In this document: piece after piece, positions 1 to 8,329 of the stretch
Position numbering within the stretch: the stretch's first letter is position 1
Layout: every line of letters begins with the position of its first letter
Origin: Sandaracinaceae bacterium
GTDB taxonomy: Bacteria; Myxococcota_A; Polyangia; Polyangiales; JAFGIB01
Direction: 5' to 3'
DNA length: 48,004 bases
Assembly: GCA_017881055.1 (NCBI GenBank)
Contig: JADGRF010000176.1
Location: 1-48,004, forward strand
Notes under the pieces: generated by a model
What the model was told of the DNA's origin: nothing
Databases searched by the model: none
The model's input: only the letters and a program-made list of their open reading frames with translations
Made by a program: the position numbers and the translations under genes

Positions 1-1716
1 CACGGTGAGCGGCCGATCGAGCTGTACGACGGAGAAGTGCAAGTGGCTGACCGCGCAGCCGGTGAGCTGATCCGTGCGTTTCGTGCGAGTCGCCCGACCT
101 CGACCGTGATAGTGACGGCCGACCACGGCGAAGAGTTTGGCGAGCACGGCGGCTACCATCACGGCACCTCGTTGTACGAAGAACAAGTGCACGTGCCGCT
201 GCTCTGGTCGTCTGCCGGCAAGACCACACCACGAACGGTTGCCGCTCCGGTCGAGCTGGTCGATCTCGCGACCACGCTCTTGGCAGGCCTCGGCGTGCCT
301 CGCGATGCGCGCATGCGCGGTGACGACCTCGGCGCGCTGCTCGCGTACGCCGATGCGCCCGGTGCGGACGAGCTGCGCGCCTTTGCGTCAATCGACGAGC
401 TGCGCATGCTGAGCGACGGTCGCTACAAGGCGCTGTGCGATGCGCGTGCAGGCTCCTGCCGCGCCTACGATCTGACGGCGGACCCTGGCGAGCTTCACCC
501 GCTCGACTCGAGCGACGCGCACCTCGCCAGCCTGCGCGCGGAGCTCTCCGACTTGGTGGCATCGCTTCCACGCGTGGAAGCGCTCGCACTGCAGGGCGGC
601 AGCGGCTGGCCATCCGCGCTCGCACGAGCACGTTTGGGCGACGGTTCCGTGGGTCCCGAGATCCTGCCGCTCCTCGGCTCGGAGCGCGCCGACATCCGTG
701 CCGAAGCCGTGTGGGCCGTCGCGCGTCTCGGTCTCGTGCAGGCCAAGCAAGTCATCGAGAACCTGGTCGAGCACGATGCCGATCCGCACGTGCGGGACGA
801 AGCCGCCGTGTGTCTGCTCGTGCTCGGTGACAGCGACGGCAGCGCGCGCGACCGGGTCCTCGACGTACAGGCGCGCGCGCGAAAGAACGGCGCCAGCGGT
901 CTCGATCTCGCGCGTCGCGCCGCCGCCGCGCTGGCGCGCCTCGGAGCCGCGGAGGCCACGCCCGTCTTGATCGAGCTCGCTCAGGATCCAAACGCCGAGG
1001 AGGGCGAGCGCATCGCGGCGTTCTCGTTGCTCGCCACGCTGCGCGCCGGTTCCGCGGTTCCGGCACTGATCGATCTGTTGAACGACGTGCGCCTGCGCGC
1101 GTTCGCTGCACGCACGCTCGGAGCGATCGGTGGCCGCAGCGCGCTCGATGCGATTGCCTTCGCATTTGGCGCCGAGCGCTATCCCGAAGCTCGTGAAGCC
1201 GAAGCGCGCGCGCTCGTAGCGCAGCACGATCCGCGAGCCAGCCGCCTGCTGATTCGCTTCCTCGGCACGGACTCCGGCGTTCCGAGCGGCGTGCAGAGCC
1301 TGATCGATGCCGGCACGCTCGCGCGCCGCAACGCCTGGGGAGCGGATCTGCGCGAGGCCGCCGGCGCAGCGCTTCGCAGCGGCGCCTGGTCCTGCGACGC
1401 GACGACAGGCTGTGTCCCCGGTGCCGACGCAGGCCTCCGTCTGCGCGCCGCCGGGTCTCACGTGCGCGTGATAGCTCGTGTCAGCGCCAGCGCGTCAGGG
1501 CAGTGGCTCGAGCTTGGCGGTCAACGCGTGCTGTTGCTCGAAGGCACTTCGGAGCCGTCCGTGCAGCTAACGGCGGCAGCCCTGCGCACGCTCACGGTGC
1601 AGGCGAGCTCAGGAGTGCGCGTGATCGCGTGCGTCGCAGTGCCGGTCACCGAAGACATCGCACCGCCAGCGCCGACGGCTTACGACGCAGGCGTCGACTC
1701 GGGTTCCAGTCCCTGA
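1..1716 (+). CDS. Sulfatase-type hydrolase with C-terminal HEAT repeats (5' truncated)
   Basis: The reading frame is open to the left edge, so the true start lies outside; the GTG at 37 is internal (the preceding codons read LYDGEV, a usual sulfatase stretch). At 115-150 the frame carries TADHGEEFGEHG followed by an HG..LYEE..VPL block, the C-terminal signature of the sulfatase/alkaline-phosphatase superfamily, which hydrolyses sulfate or phosphate esters. The catalytic Cys/Ser and most metal ligands would lie upstream and cannot be checked. From about 640 to 1300 there are alanine-rich helical repeats of HEAT/PBS-lyase type, with phrases such as VPALIDLLND and AARTLGAIGG. The C terminus is a Pro/Asp-rich tail. 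The fusion is probably exported and may use the HEAT part as a protein-binding scaffold (inference). The last 37 bases overlap the convergent gene at 1680-2891. Confidence 0.85.
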   Translation, partial: HGERPIELYDGEVQVADRAAGELIRAFRASRPTSTVIVTADHGEEFGEHGGYHHGTSLYEEQVHVPLLWSSAGKTTPRTVAAPVELVDLATTLLAGLGVPRDARMRGDDLGALLAYADAPGADELRAFASIDELRMLSDGRYKALCDARAGSCRAYDLTADPGELHPLDSSDAHLASLRAELSDLVASLPRVEALALQGGSGWPSALARARLGDGSVGPEILPLLGSERADIRAEAVWAVARLGLVQAKQVIENLVEHDADPHVRDEAAVCLLVLGDSDGSARDRVLDVQARARKNGASGLDLARRAAAALARLGAAEATPVLIELAQDPNAEEGERIAAFSLLATLRAGSAVPALIDLLNDVRLRAFAARTLGAIGGRSALDAIAFAFGAERYPEAREAEARALVAQHDPRASRLLIRFLGTDSGVPSGVQSLIDAGTLARRNAWGADLREAAGAALRSGAWSCDATTGCVPGADAGLRLRAAGSHVRVIARVSASASGQWLELGGQRVLLLEGTSEPSVQLTAAALRTLTVQASSGVRVIACVAVPVTEDIAPPAPTAYDAGVDSGSSP

Positions 1717-2891
1717 ATGGGCGCTGCAACTGACGCCGCAGAAGCTTTGCGGTATGCGTCGCACAACCCTGCCACTGCCTCGAGCGGCGGCTCGATCAAC
1801 GCTTCGCTGTATTGAATGTCGCCGTCGTCTTTGCGGTGCAGCACGAGTGTGCGCGCCTCGTGCGCACCGCGCACCAGCGACCAGCGTCGGCGCGTCGCGA
1901 TCTCGACTCGGCTCACTGCGCTCCATGGTGCTCGCAGAATCCCGGCCCGCGTGCGCAGCAGAAGCTCGTTGCGGGTCAGCACCAGCGCCAGGCCGCGCTG
2001 CTTGGCCATCTGGGTCCGCGTATGAAGGATCCACGTGAGCGGCACGGCTACGAGAAAGAGCGCGAGCAGCACGGGCCCCATGCTGCCCATCGCTGCGCGC
2101 GTCGCTGCCGGAATGCGCAGATAGCCATCGAGTACGGCCACACCGAGCAACACGCTGTTGTACGGACCTTCGGCGAGCCAGCCTGAGCCGTGCGGGATCA
2201 CCGCGACGTCGCTCGGCCGCTGGCCCGCAGCGAGACGCTCCCAGAGCTTGCTCGGCAGCTCGTCGCGCACCGAATCGCCAGGCAGCGTGTCCTCGCGCGC
2301 CGGTCCCACACCGCGCCAACGCATCAAGCGCTCCGCCAGCATGCCCGGCGTGCTCGTGAAGAGCGGCGGCAATGCCAAGTACGTGCGCCCGCTGTCGGGC
2401 CGCGTGATCACATAGACGTCAGCCCAGCGTCGCCCGCCTTTGCCGCGCCAATCGCCGCGCTCGCGCACGTCGAGGATGTCGCTGCGCATCACGACGAAAT
2501 CGCCCTCGGGCGTTCGGAATAGCAGGCCTTCATCCGCGAGCACCAGGCCGTAACGAGCCTGCGCGATGCGCATGCGCAGCCGCTTCAGCAACGTACGCAA
2601 GCTCAACAGCGCGCGCAGCGTGAGCGCGAGCGCGAACACGCGCAGCACCAGCGTGAGCGCATCCAGAGGCTCGTGCTTCAGCGTCTCCCGAAAGATCGCA
2701 GCCGCCCACATGAAGGCCGCAAACAGCGGCGCGAGCAGCGCGCGCAGCCCATCTGCGTCGAACACCGGCCCGGGCTCACGCTCGACGACTTCCAGCGAGG
2801 AGTCTGTGTCTTGGCCCGTGCGCAGGTCCTGGTCCTGGCCCTGACTTGCGCGTCCCTCGAGCGCTGCTTCGGCGGCGGGAATGAAGCTCAT
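1680..2891 (-). CDS. Membrane protein with two PH-like domains
   Basis: Protein of 403 residues. I chose the ATG at 2891 because it forms an ATGA overlap with the stop of the upstream gene (2888-2890), a translational-coupling signature; a GTG at 2903 is the longer alternative. Hydrophobic segments lie near residues 45-100 (two passes) and near 270-290 (one pass). Each is followed by a beta-rich stretch reading like a bacterial PH domain (YGLVLADEGLLFRTPEGDF and GLALVLTRNELLLRTRAG), so the protein looks like an internal duplication of TM plus PH-like unit. The N terminus is acidic and low-complexity. No catalytic motif is visible. Role unknown; PH-like membrane proteins of this type are usually annotated DUF304/bPH. 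A shorter protein of similar design is at 21221-21688. Confidence 0.75.
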   Translation of the reverse strand: MSFIPAAEAALEGRASQGQDQDLRTGQDTDSSLEVVEREPGPVFDADGLRALLAPLFAAFMWAAAIFRETLKHEPLDALTLVLRVFALALTLRALLSLRTLLKRLRMRIAQARYGLVLADEGLLFRTPEGDFVVMRSDILDVRERGDWRGKGGRRWADVYVITRPDSGRTYLALPPLFTSTPGMLAERLMRWRGVGPAREDTLPGDSVRDELPSKLWERLAAGQRPSDVAVIPHGSGWLAEGPYNSVLLGVAVLDGYLRIPAATRAAMGSMGPVLLALFLVAVPLTWILHTRTQMAKQRGLALVLTRNELLLRTRAGILRAPWSAVSRVEIATRRRWSLVRGAHEARTLVLHRKDDGDIQYSEALIEPPLEAVAGLCDAYRKASAASVAAPIQGLEPESTPAS

Positions 2892-3256
2892 GTGCAATGA
2901 CACCGGCGGGCGTAAATCAGTGACTGCGCGCAGGTCGCGGCCGCCCGCGAGCAGCGCGCCAGGGCGTCCGCATCGGCGAGGCTATGCGCATCTGCGCACA
3001 GCGCGTCGCTGGCGCTGCACGTGTCTCGCGCGGCCAACCACTGCGCGGGGCAAGCCGCCGCGACGGAGCTACGCCGCTGTGCAGCCGCGACCTCCGCCTC
3101 GCGCACCTGAATGCGCGCAAACGCGGCGTTCGTGTCGGCCTCCGAGAGCGGACCGCGACTGCTCGCCGCGCAGCCGATCTGCAAAGCCACGCCCAGCGCG
3201 ACAACCAACTTGTGCAGGTTGTCCCTGCTGGCTAGTGTATCTGGAGCGTAGGCCAT
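2888..3256 (-). CDS. Small Cys-rich putative lipoprotein
   Basis: Protein of 122 residues. An N-terminal segment LHKLVVALGVALQIGC resembles a lipoprotein signal with Cys at the end (the -3 residue is Gln, so the lipobox is imperfect). The rest is alanine-rich with regularly spaced cysteines (AACPAQW, RDTCSASDALC, RCSRAAATC, RRCHC). I recall this arrangement from unassigned myxobacterial lipoproteins that precede small membrane or signalling genes, but I cannot run a search. The ATG at 3254-3256 overlaps by two bases the ATG of the divergent mglA-like gene (3255-3257), so either the start is shared this tightly or a later non-ATG start is used. The stop overlaps the start of the downstream membrane protein (ATGA). 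Confidence 0.6.
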   Translation of the reverse strand: MAYAPDTLASRDNLHKLVVALGVALQIGCAASSRGPLSEADTNAAFARIQVREAEVAAAQRRSSVAAACPAQWLAARDTCSASDALCADAHSLADADALARCSRAAATCAQSLIYARRCHCT

Positions 3257-3995
3257 GCCGTATGTCGATCACGCGCGCAAAGAACTGAGACTCAAGGTCG
3301 TTTACTACGGCCCGGGGCTCGGCGGCAAAACTACCAACCTCGAGCAGATCCACCGGCACACCAAGCCCGAGCGGCGCGGCAAGCTGGTCGCGTTGAATAC
3401 CGAGGCCGAGCGTACGCTGTTCTTCGATCTGCTACCGGTCGATATCGGTCGCTACAAGGACTACCAAATCCGCGCGCACCTCTGCACCGTGCCCGGCCAG
3501 ATCGCGCTCGATCGCACGCGCCAGCTGGTGCTGCGCCACGTGGACGGCGTGGTGTTCGTGGTCGACAGCCAGCCCGCGCGCCTGCGCGACAACCTCGAGA
3601 GCAAGCAGAACCTCGAGATGAACCTGCGTCTGCAAGGCGACGACCCCGCGAAGCTGCCTACCGTCGTGCAGTGGAACAAGCGCGACCTGGCAGGTCCTGC
3701 CGGCGTCGAAGACGCGCGCATCGCTCTCGGCATTCCAGCGGCCATGGTGCAGGTGGTCGCGAGCGCTGCGCGAGGCGAGGGTGTGTTCGAGACGCTGAAG
3801 GCGATCCTCAAGGAATGCCTCTCCGTCGTGGAGGAGCCCGCCAACGCACCCGAGGGGCACTCGCCGTCGATCGTCCCAGGCTTTCGGTCCTCGATGTACC
3901 CGCAAGCTGCGCCGCCTGAGGCGGGCGGCAGCGGTGGCTCAGGCCTACTCACGATCCCGGTCCTGCCGAGGCCTCGCAAGTTCCCGGAGATCTAG
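3255..3995 (+). CDS. MglA-like Ras-family GTPase with C-terminal extension
   Basis: Protein of 246 residues from ATG 3255, preceded by GGAG eight bases upstream. It follows the bacterial MglA pattern: P-loop GPGLGGKTT (residues 19-27; Myxococcus MglA has Cys at the fifth place), the RTLFFDLLPVDIG switch region, PM3 motif TVPGQ (78-82) and base-recognition motif NKRD (141-144). MglA sets cell polarity for gliding and pilus motility by cycling between GTP and GDP at the pole. Typical MglA is about 195 residues; here a Pro/Gly/Ser tail of about 50 residues is added. No mglB-type GAP gene is adjacent, so this is either the motility GTPase or a second, orphan paralogue. The neighbours suggest no pathway. 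Family assignment is firm; the specific role is inference. Confidence 0.92.
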   Translation: MPYVDHARKELRLKVVYYGPGLGGKTTNLEQIHRHTKPERRGKLVALNTEAERTLFFDLLPVDIGRYKDYQIRAHLCTVPGQIALDRTRQLVLRHVDGVVFVVDSQPARLRDNLESKQNLEMNLRLQGDDPAKLPTVVQWNKRDLAGPAGVEDARIALGIPAAMVQVVASAARGEGVFETLKAILKECLSVVEEPANAPEGHSPSIVPGFRSSMYPQAAPPEAGGSGGSGLLTIPVLPRPRKFPEI

Positions 3996-3998
3996 TCG

Positions 3999-6900
3999 TC
4001 AGGGCTTTCGCTCGCGCAGCCGCATGATGGTGCCGCCGCGTCGAACCTCGAGCATGGGCTGCGCTCCGCCGATCGCACGCACCATGCCCCGTGCTTGAGC
4101 TGGCGAGCGCACGGGCTCCCCGTCCACCGCCAGCAGCACGTCGCCCAGCTCGAGCCCGAGCCGCGCCGCTGACGCGGTGGTCGGAACGCTCGTCACGACC
4201 ACGTCGTTCCCACGCCCGCTGAAAGCCAGCGCATCTGCCTTCACGGGCTTCGTCAAGGTTGCCACCTTCTCGGCCGGCGACGTCCCCGGAGTCGGCGTCG
4301 CGGCCAACCGCTTGGCCTCCACGCTCCCGCCACTCGAGCTGGCTTCGTCGGCGACTTCCGGCAGGCGCAACACCGTCCCCGGCGTCTCCTGTCGCGGGTA
4401 CACGTGCGTACGCGCACCGAGCTCGAGGCTGCCGGCGCTAGCATGGCGCGCGCTCAGCACGACATCGCCGGGAGCCAAGCCCGTCAGCTGGAAGTGTCCC
4501 GCGTGATCCGTGCGCGTGGTCTTCGACCAGTCGGGAGGATCACCCGCGCTAACCTCCGCATTCCAAACCGGCGCGCCGAGACGGTCCACGATCTCGCCGC
4601 TCACGCCGCCCGCGGGAGTCAGCACGAACGTCTCTTCGCGGTCCGGTTCCGGCACGCCGAGCGGCACCTCGCGGCGCTCGGCGATGGCGCCGTCGGCTTC
4701 GACAAGAACCATGTACTGTCCATCGGTTACGTGCAAAAACTCGAAGGTTCCATCGCTGCGGCTGCGGGCTGCGAGGGTGCCGCCGGAGGGGCTCGCAGAC
4801 AGGGACACGCGCGCGCCCGAGATCGGCTCGTTCGACTGCGCATCGATCACCGCGCCATGCAGGCTGGACCCGCTCGCAAGCACGATCTCGACCGGGTCAC
4901 TGATGGTCGCGACCTTCACCGGCTTCGACGGTGCGTAGTCGGAATGATCCGCGCTGATACGGTACGGCGGTGCGGGCAAACCCTCGATCTGAAACCGCCC
5001 GTCATCCCCGCTCAGCACGGTGATGGCGAAGGGCGTGCTCGCCTGCAGCGCGCGCAGACTGATCGTCGCGTTCTCGATCGGTCGCGCGCGGCCATCGAGC
5101 ACGCGACCCTCGAGCGTTACCGTCTCGGTCTCCACGCGCAAGGTGATGGTCTGTTCCTCGGAGCCCTTCAGCGTCGCGTTGGCGCGAACGGGCGGTAGCC
5201 CGGGCGGGTACGCGGTCACGATCCACGGACCGCGCACCGCGCTGAAGCGGAATGCGCCGAGCTGGTCGCTCACCGTCGAGCGCGGGCTGCCTTCGGTCTC
5301 GGCCAGCAGCTCGACGCGCACGTGTTCGAGCGGTGCATCGTGCGCATCGACTACCCGACCCGCGACGCTGCCCCCGTGGGAGAGCGTGATCTGCACCTCC
5401 CGTAGTGTCTCGCCAGCATGGAGCGCGTGGGCGCTGCTCTCGCTCGGCGCGAAGCCGGCCTTGCGTGCCGCCACGCGCAGCGACCCTGGGGGCAGACCGG
5501 AGAGATGGAACGCGCCATGGGCGTCAGTCCGAAACGCAAGCACATCGGCCTCCGCCACGGTCCCCGCCGCCGACCCCGAGAGTGGAATCAGGGGCACGCG
5601 TCCCGCTGTGACCCCGAGGTTGTCACCCGCTGCCGGTGTCACGACGGAGTTCGCCGGGCTGTCGCTAGGCAGCGGCACGCCTAGCGCCGAGCTCATCAGT
5701 ACCTGGCGGCCTGTGTCGGCGAGGCCGTGAACCTCGAGCTCCGCGCCGGCGATGGGCTGACCATCCTCGTCGACCACGCTGCCTTCGAGCGTGCCGGCGC
5801 GCAGCATCGTGAGCTCGAGCAACTTGTCGTCGCCCGGATGGGCCCAGGCTTCGATCACGACGTAGTCCGCGAGCCGCGCCGACACACGCTGGGGGACCGT
5901 GCGCAAACAAGCCAGCGTGAATGAGCCGCTGGCGTCGCTGTCCACCGCGCGCTGCGGTGCGCTCAGGGCGTCCTCGTTGATCCGCACGTGCACCCCCGCC
6001 AAGCCTCGCCCCGTCTGAGCGTCGAGCACGCGACCCCGCAGTCTCGCACCTGCATGCAAGCGCAGGTCAACTCGGCGCAGCGCGCCAGGATCGACCGAGA
6101 TCCCCTCCACCGGCTCCGAGAGATCGTCGCCGCGGGTCGCTCGCAGCTCGTAGATGCCCTCGGGCACAGGTTCGATGCGGAACGTCCCGTCCGTGGTCGT
6201 CTGGAGCTTCTTTGGGGGCCAGACACCGCTTCCCGCGAGCACGACTTCCGCGTTCCCCGCGGGCTTCCCGTCCGCCCCCAGCACGCGGCCGGCGATGGCC
6301 GCGGTGCGCGGCAGCACGACGTCGATCCCGTCCCGGCTCGGAGCCAGCACAGCGGGCAGGACCGTGGTCTCGTGTAGCGGCGCCGAGACTTCGAGCGCGA
6401 ATTTTCCGGAAGGAAGTGTGTCAAACGTGAAGAGCCCCGTGTCGTCAGTGATAGCGGACCAGATGTCGTCCTGCCCGCCGCCGTTCTCGCGTGCTCGGCG
6501 CGCGGTGACCTGACCCTTGGCCACGAGCTGCCCCCGGTCGTCGCGTACGTGGCCGACCACGAGGGCCGCCCATGCGAGCTTCACCACGATCGGGCCGGCC
6601 GGCGCCTGACTTGGCAATCGCCCATGGCTGCGGGCCAGCCCGGCGGCGTCGACTGTGAAGTCCGAGGTGGCGCCCTGCGCACAACCGGAGATCCGAACGT
6701 GACCCTGGCTGTCACTGCGCGCCGTTTGACGGCAGGAGTTGCCAGCCACCACCTGGACCGAGGCAGAGCTGACCGGCTTGCCGTCAGGGTTCACGAGCGC
6801 GACCACGAGCACAGGCCCCGGAGCATTCGCACCCCCCGCAGCGCCCTGGGGGCCGCGCACGCGCAGCCAGTAGCCGGTCACGGCGAGCGCTCCCGCGCAT

Positions 6901-7001
6901 CCGAGCAGCACCAGCGAGCGGGCGAGCTTCGTGGTTGTCGTAGTCGGGCGGGCTGTCGGAGGCTGATCCATCGGACGCGCACAAGGTACGCTGGTCCGCA
7001 T
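3999..7001 (-). CDS. Exported beta-sandwich (carboxypeptidase-regulatory-like) repeat protein with C-terminal PDZ
   Basis: A protein of 1000 residues that converges on the MglA-like gene with a gap of three bases. After a threonine-rich N terminus there is one hydrophobic segment (LARSLVLLGCAGALAVTGYW), a signal anchor or signal peptide. The body consists of about nine repeats of the form G-x-V-x-D-x-x-G-x-P-x-x-x-A-x-V ... TD-x-x-G-x-F ... G-x-Y, the pattern of carboxypeptidase-regulatory-like/Cna-B beta sandwiches. The last 80 residues form a PDZ-like domain (AARLGLELGDVLLAVDG...). No protease domain is present, so this looks like a periplasmic or surface scaffold. The start is uncertain: ATG 7001 has GGTGG eight bases upstream; ATG 6971 and GTG 7013 are alternatives. 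Confidence 0.85.
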   Translation of the reverse strand: MRTSVPCARPMDQPPTARPTTTTTKLARSLVLLGCAGALAVTGYWLRVRGPQGAAGGANAPGPVLVVALVNPDGKPVSSASVQVVAGNSCRQTARSDSQGHVRISGCAQGATSDFTVDAAGLARSHGRLPSQAPAGPIVVKLAWAALVVGHVRDDRGQLVAKGQVTARRARENGGGQDDIWSAITDDTGLFTFDTLPSGKFALEVSAPLHETTVLPAVLAPSRDGIDVVLPRTAAIAGRVLGADGKPAGNAEVVLAGSGVWPPKKLQTTTDGTFRIEPVPEGIYELRATRGDDLSEPVEGISVDPGALRRVDLRLHAGARLRGRVLDAQTGRGLAGVHVRINEDALSAPQRAVDSDASGSFTLACLRTVPQRVSARLADYVVIEAWAHPGDDKLLELTMLRAGTLEGSVVDEDGQPIAGAELEVHGLADTGRQVLMSSALGVPLPSDSPANSVVTPAAGDNLGVTAGRVPLIPLSGSAAGTVAEADVLAFRTDAHGAFHLSGLPPGSLRVAARKAGFAPSESSAHALHAGETLREVQITLSHGGSVAGRVVDAHDAPLEHVRVELLAETEGSPRSTVSDQLGAFRFSAVRGPWIVTAYPPGLPPVRANATLKGSEEQTITLRVETETVTLEGRVLDGRARPIENATISLRALQASTPFAITVLSGDDGRFQIEGLPAPPYRISADHSDYAPSKPVKVATISDPVEIVLASGSSLHGAVIDAQSNEPISGARVSLSASPSGGTLAARSRSDGTFEFLHVTDGQYMVLVEADGAIAERREVPLGVPEPDREETFVLTPAGGVSGEIVDRLGAPVWNAEVSAGDPPDWSKTTRTDHAGHFQLTGLAPGDVVLSARHASAGSLELGARTHVYPRQETPGTVLRLPEVADEASSSGGSVEAKRLAATPTPGTSPAEKVATLTKPVKADALAFSGRGNDVVVTSVPTTASAARLGLELGDVLLAVDGEPVRSPAQARGMVRAIGGAQPMLEVRRGGTIMRLRERKP

Positions 7002-7057
7002 GATGGTTGCCACCCGCGAGCGAGGGTGCTACACGCTGCGCCCGACGAGGTAACAGC

Positions 7058-7249
7058 ATGGCATTCGTTTGTGATTATTGCGGAAAGGGCCGCCAGAAGG
7101 CCCACAAAGTCAGCCACTCGAACATCAAGACCCGCAAGTGGCAGGAGCCGAACCTCCAGGCCGTGCGGGCGATGCGCGAGGGACAGGTCGTGCGTGCGCT
7201 CGCGTGCACGCGCTGCATCCGTACCGGGCGTGTCAGCAAGGCTGCGTGA
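7058..7249 (+). CDS. rpmB: 50S ribosomal protein L28
   Basis: A 63-residue protein starting at ATG 7058 with GAGG seven bases upstream. The sequence AFVCDYCGKGRQKAHKVSHS followed by NIKTRKWQPNLQ-like text is classic L28. CxxC pairs at the start (CDYC) and end (CTRC) make this the zinc-ribbon form of the protein. It is part of the large ribosomal subunit. Its stop codon overlaps the GTG start of the pseudouridine synthase gene (GTGA at 7246-7249), so the two are probably co-translated. rpmG, a common partner, is not next to it. Confidence 0.97.
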   Translation: MAFVCDYCGKGRQKAHKVSHSNIKTRKWQEPNLQAVRAMREGQVVRALACTRCIRTGRVSKAA

Positions 7250-8319
7250 CGCGGCTGCGGTCTTCCCTAAGACCCCGCCGGGCCCGCGCCAAGTCTGCCA
7301 CTGAAGTTGCATTCGATGAGCAGGCGCCGCGCCCCGTGGGTGCGCCGCCGGACTCCGTCATCTTGCGCTACGTGGTGCCCGCGGAGCTCGCCGGTCAGCG
7401 TCTCGATCGCTTCATCCAGTATCGCATCCCGCGTCTGTCGCGCACGCGTGCCCAAGCGATCATTCGCAGCTGCGCGGTGCGCCTCGACGGTGCGCGTCGT
7501 CGGCCGTCCGATATCGTGCGCAGCGACGAGGTCGTGTACCTGGTGCGCGAGCGCTTCGTCGAGCCCGAGACGCCGCAACACTTCGGCGTGGTGCATCAGG
7601 ACGATGAGCTGCTGATCGTCGACAAGCCTGCCGGCCTGCCGATGCATCCGTCGGCCACGTACCACCGCAACACGCTCACGTACCTGCTGCGCGAGCGCTA
7701 CGAGAACGAGTTTGCGCCGCGCATTGCGCATCGCTTGGATCGCGAGACCTCGGGCCTGGTGATCTGCGCGCGTACGGCGCAAGCGGAGCGCACGCTCAAG
7801 CGCGCGTTCGAGCAGCACCGCATTCAGAAGACGTACTTGGCGATCGTGCGCGGTGAGCTTGCACAGGATGAAGGTGAGATCGCGCTGCCGATTGCGCCGG
7901 TGCGCGAAGGTTTGCACGTGCTGATGGAAGTGCGCGAGGACGGTCTCACCGCACACACGCACTACCGTGTGCTCGGACGCCGTCGCGATCACAGCTTGGT
8001 CGAGCTGTTCCCGAAGAGCGGACGCCAGCATCAGCTGCGCGTGCATCTGTCGGCGATCGGGCATTCGATCGTGGGTGACAAGCTGTACGGGCCCGAGCGC
8101 GAGGCGCCGTTTCTCGAGATTATCGAGCAGGGGGGCATCACGCCGGAGCTGCTCGGGCGCCTGGGTCTACCGCGTCAGGCCTTGCACGCTCATCGTCTGC
8201 AGTTCGTGCACCCCACCACAGGATTGCCGTTCGAAGCGGTGGCGCCCATGCCCACAGACATGCAGGAGCTCTGGGAGAGCTTTTCGCCCGCGTTGACGGG
8301 TGCGCCTCCGATGGCATAA
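7246..8319 (+). CDS. RluA-family RNA pseudouridine synthase
   Basis: Protein of 357 residues. I take the GTG at 7246, overlapping the rpmB stop as GTGA; the frame continues further up only as a shadow of rpmB. After a basic N-terminal tail comes an S4-like RNA-binding domain (residues about 45-105, QRLDRFIQYRIPRLSRTRAQ). The catalytic domain carries HRLDRETSG (162-170) with catalytic Asp165, plus GRQHQLRVHL, both hallmarks of the RluA/RluD class that converts uridine to pseudouridine in rRNA or tRNA. The exact target cannot be read from sequence. Coupling to rpmB suggests a 23S rRNA target, which is inference. Confidence 0.93.
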   Translation: MTRLRSSLRPRRARAKSATEVAFDEQAPRPVGAPPDSVILRYVVPAELAGQRLDRFIQYRIPRLSRTRAQAIIRSCAVRLDGARRRPSDIVRSDEVVYLVRERFVEPETPQHFGVVHQDDELLIVDKPAGLPMHPSATYHRNTLTYLLRERYENEFAPRIAHRLDRETSGLVICARTAQAERTLKRAFEQHRIQKTYLAIVRGELAQDEGEIALPIAPVREGLHVLMEVREDGLTAHTHYRVLGRRRDHSLVELFPKSGRQHQLRVHLSAIGHSIVGDKLYGPEREAPFLEIIEQGGITPELLGRLGLPRQALHAHRLQFVHPTTGLPFEAVAPMPTDMQELWESFSPALTGAPPMA

Positions 8320-8329
8320 GCCCAGCGCC

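Noticed and set aside
388-1461. Long open frame on the minus strand inside the sulfatase-HEAT gene
   Set aside because: Antisense shadow of a GC-rich coding frame; composition is Arg/Ala/Gly-rich without any family text and the plus frame is clearly the real gene.
4404-5198. Plus-strand open frame opposite the PDZ repeat protein
   Set aside because: Antisense shadow; no motif, while the minus frame has clear repeats and a PDZ.
7078-7245. Upstream extension of the pseudouridine synthase frame
   Set aside because: It overlaps rpmB in another frame and has no domain text; the GTGA junction at 7246 gives a better start.
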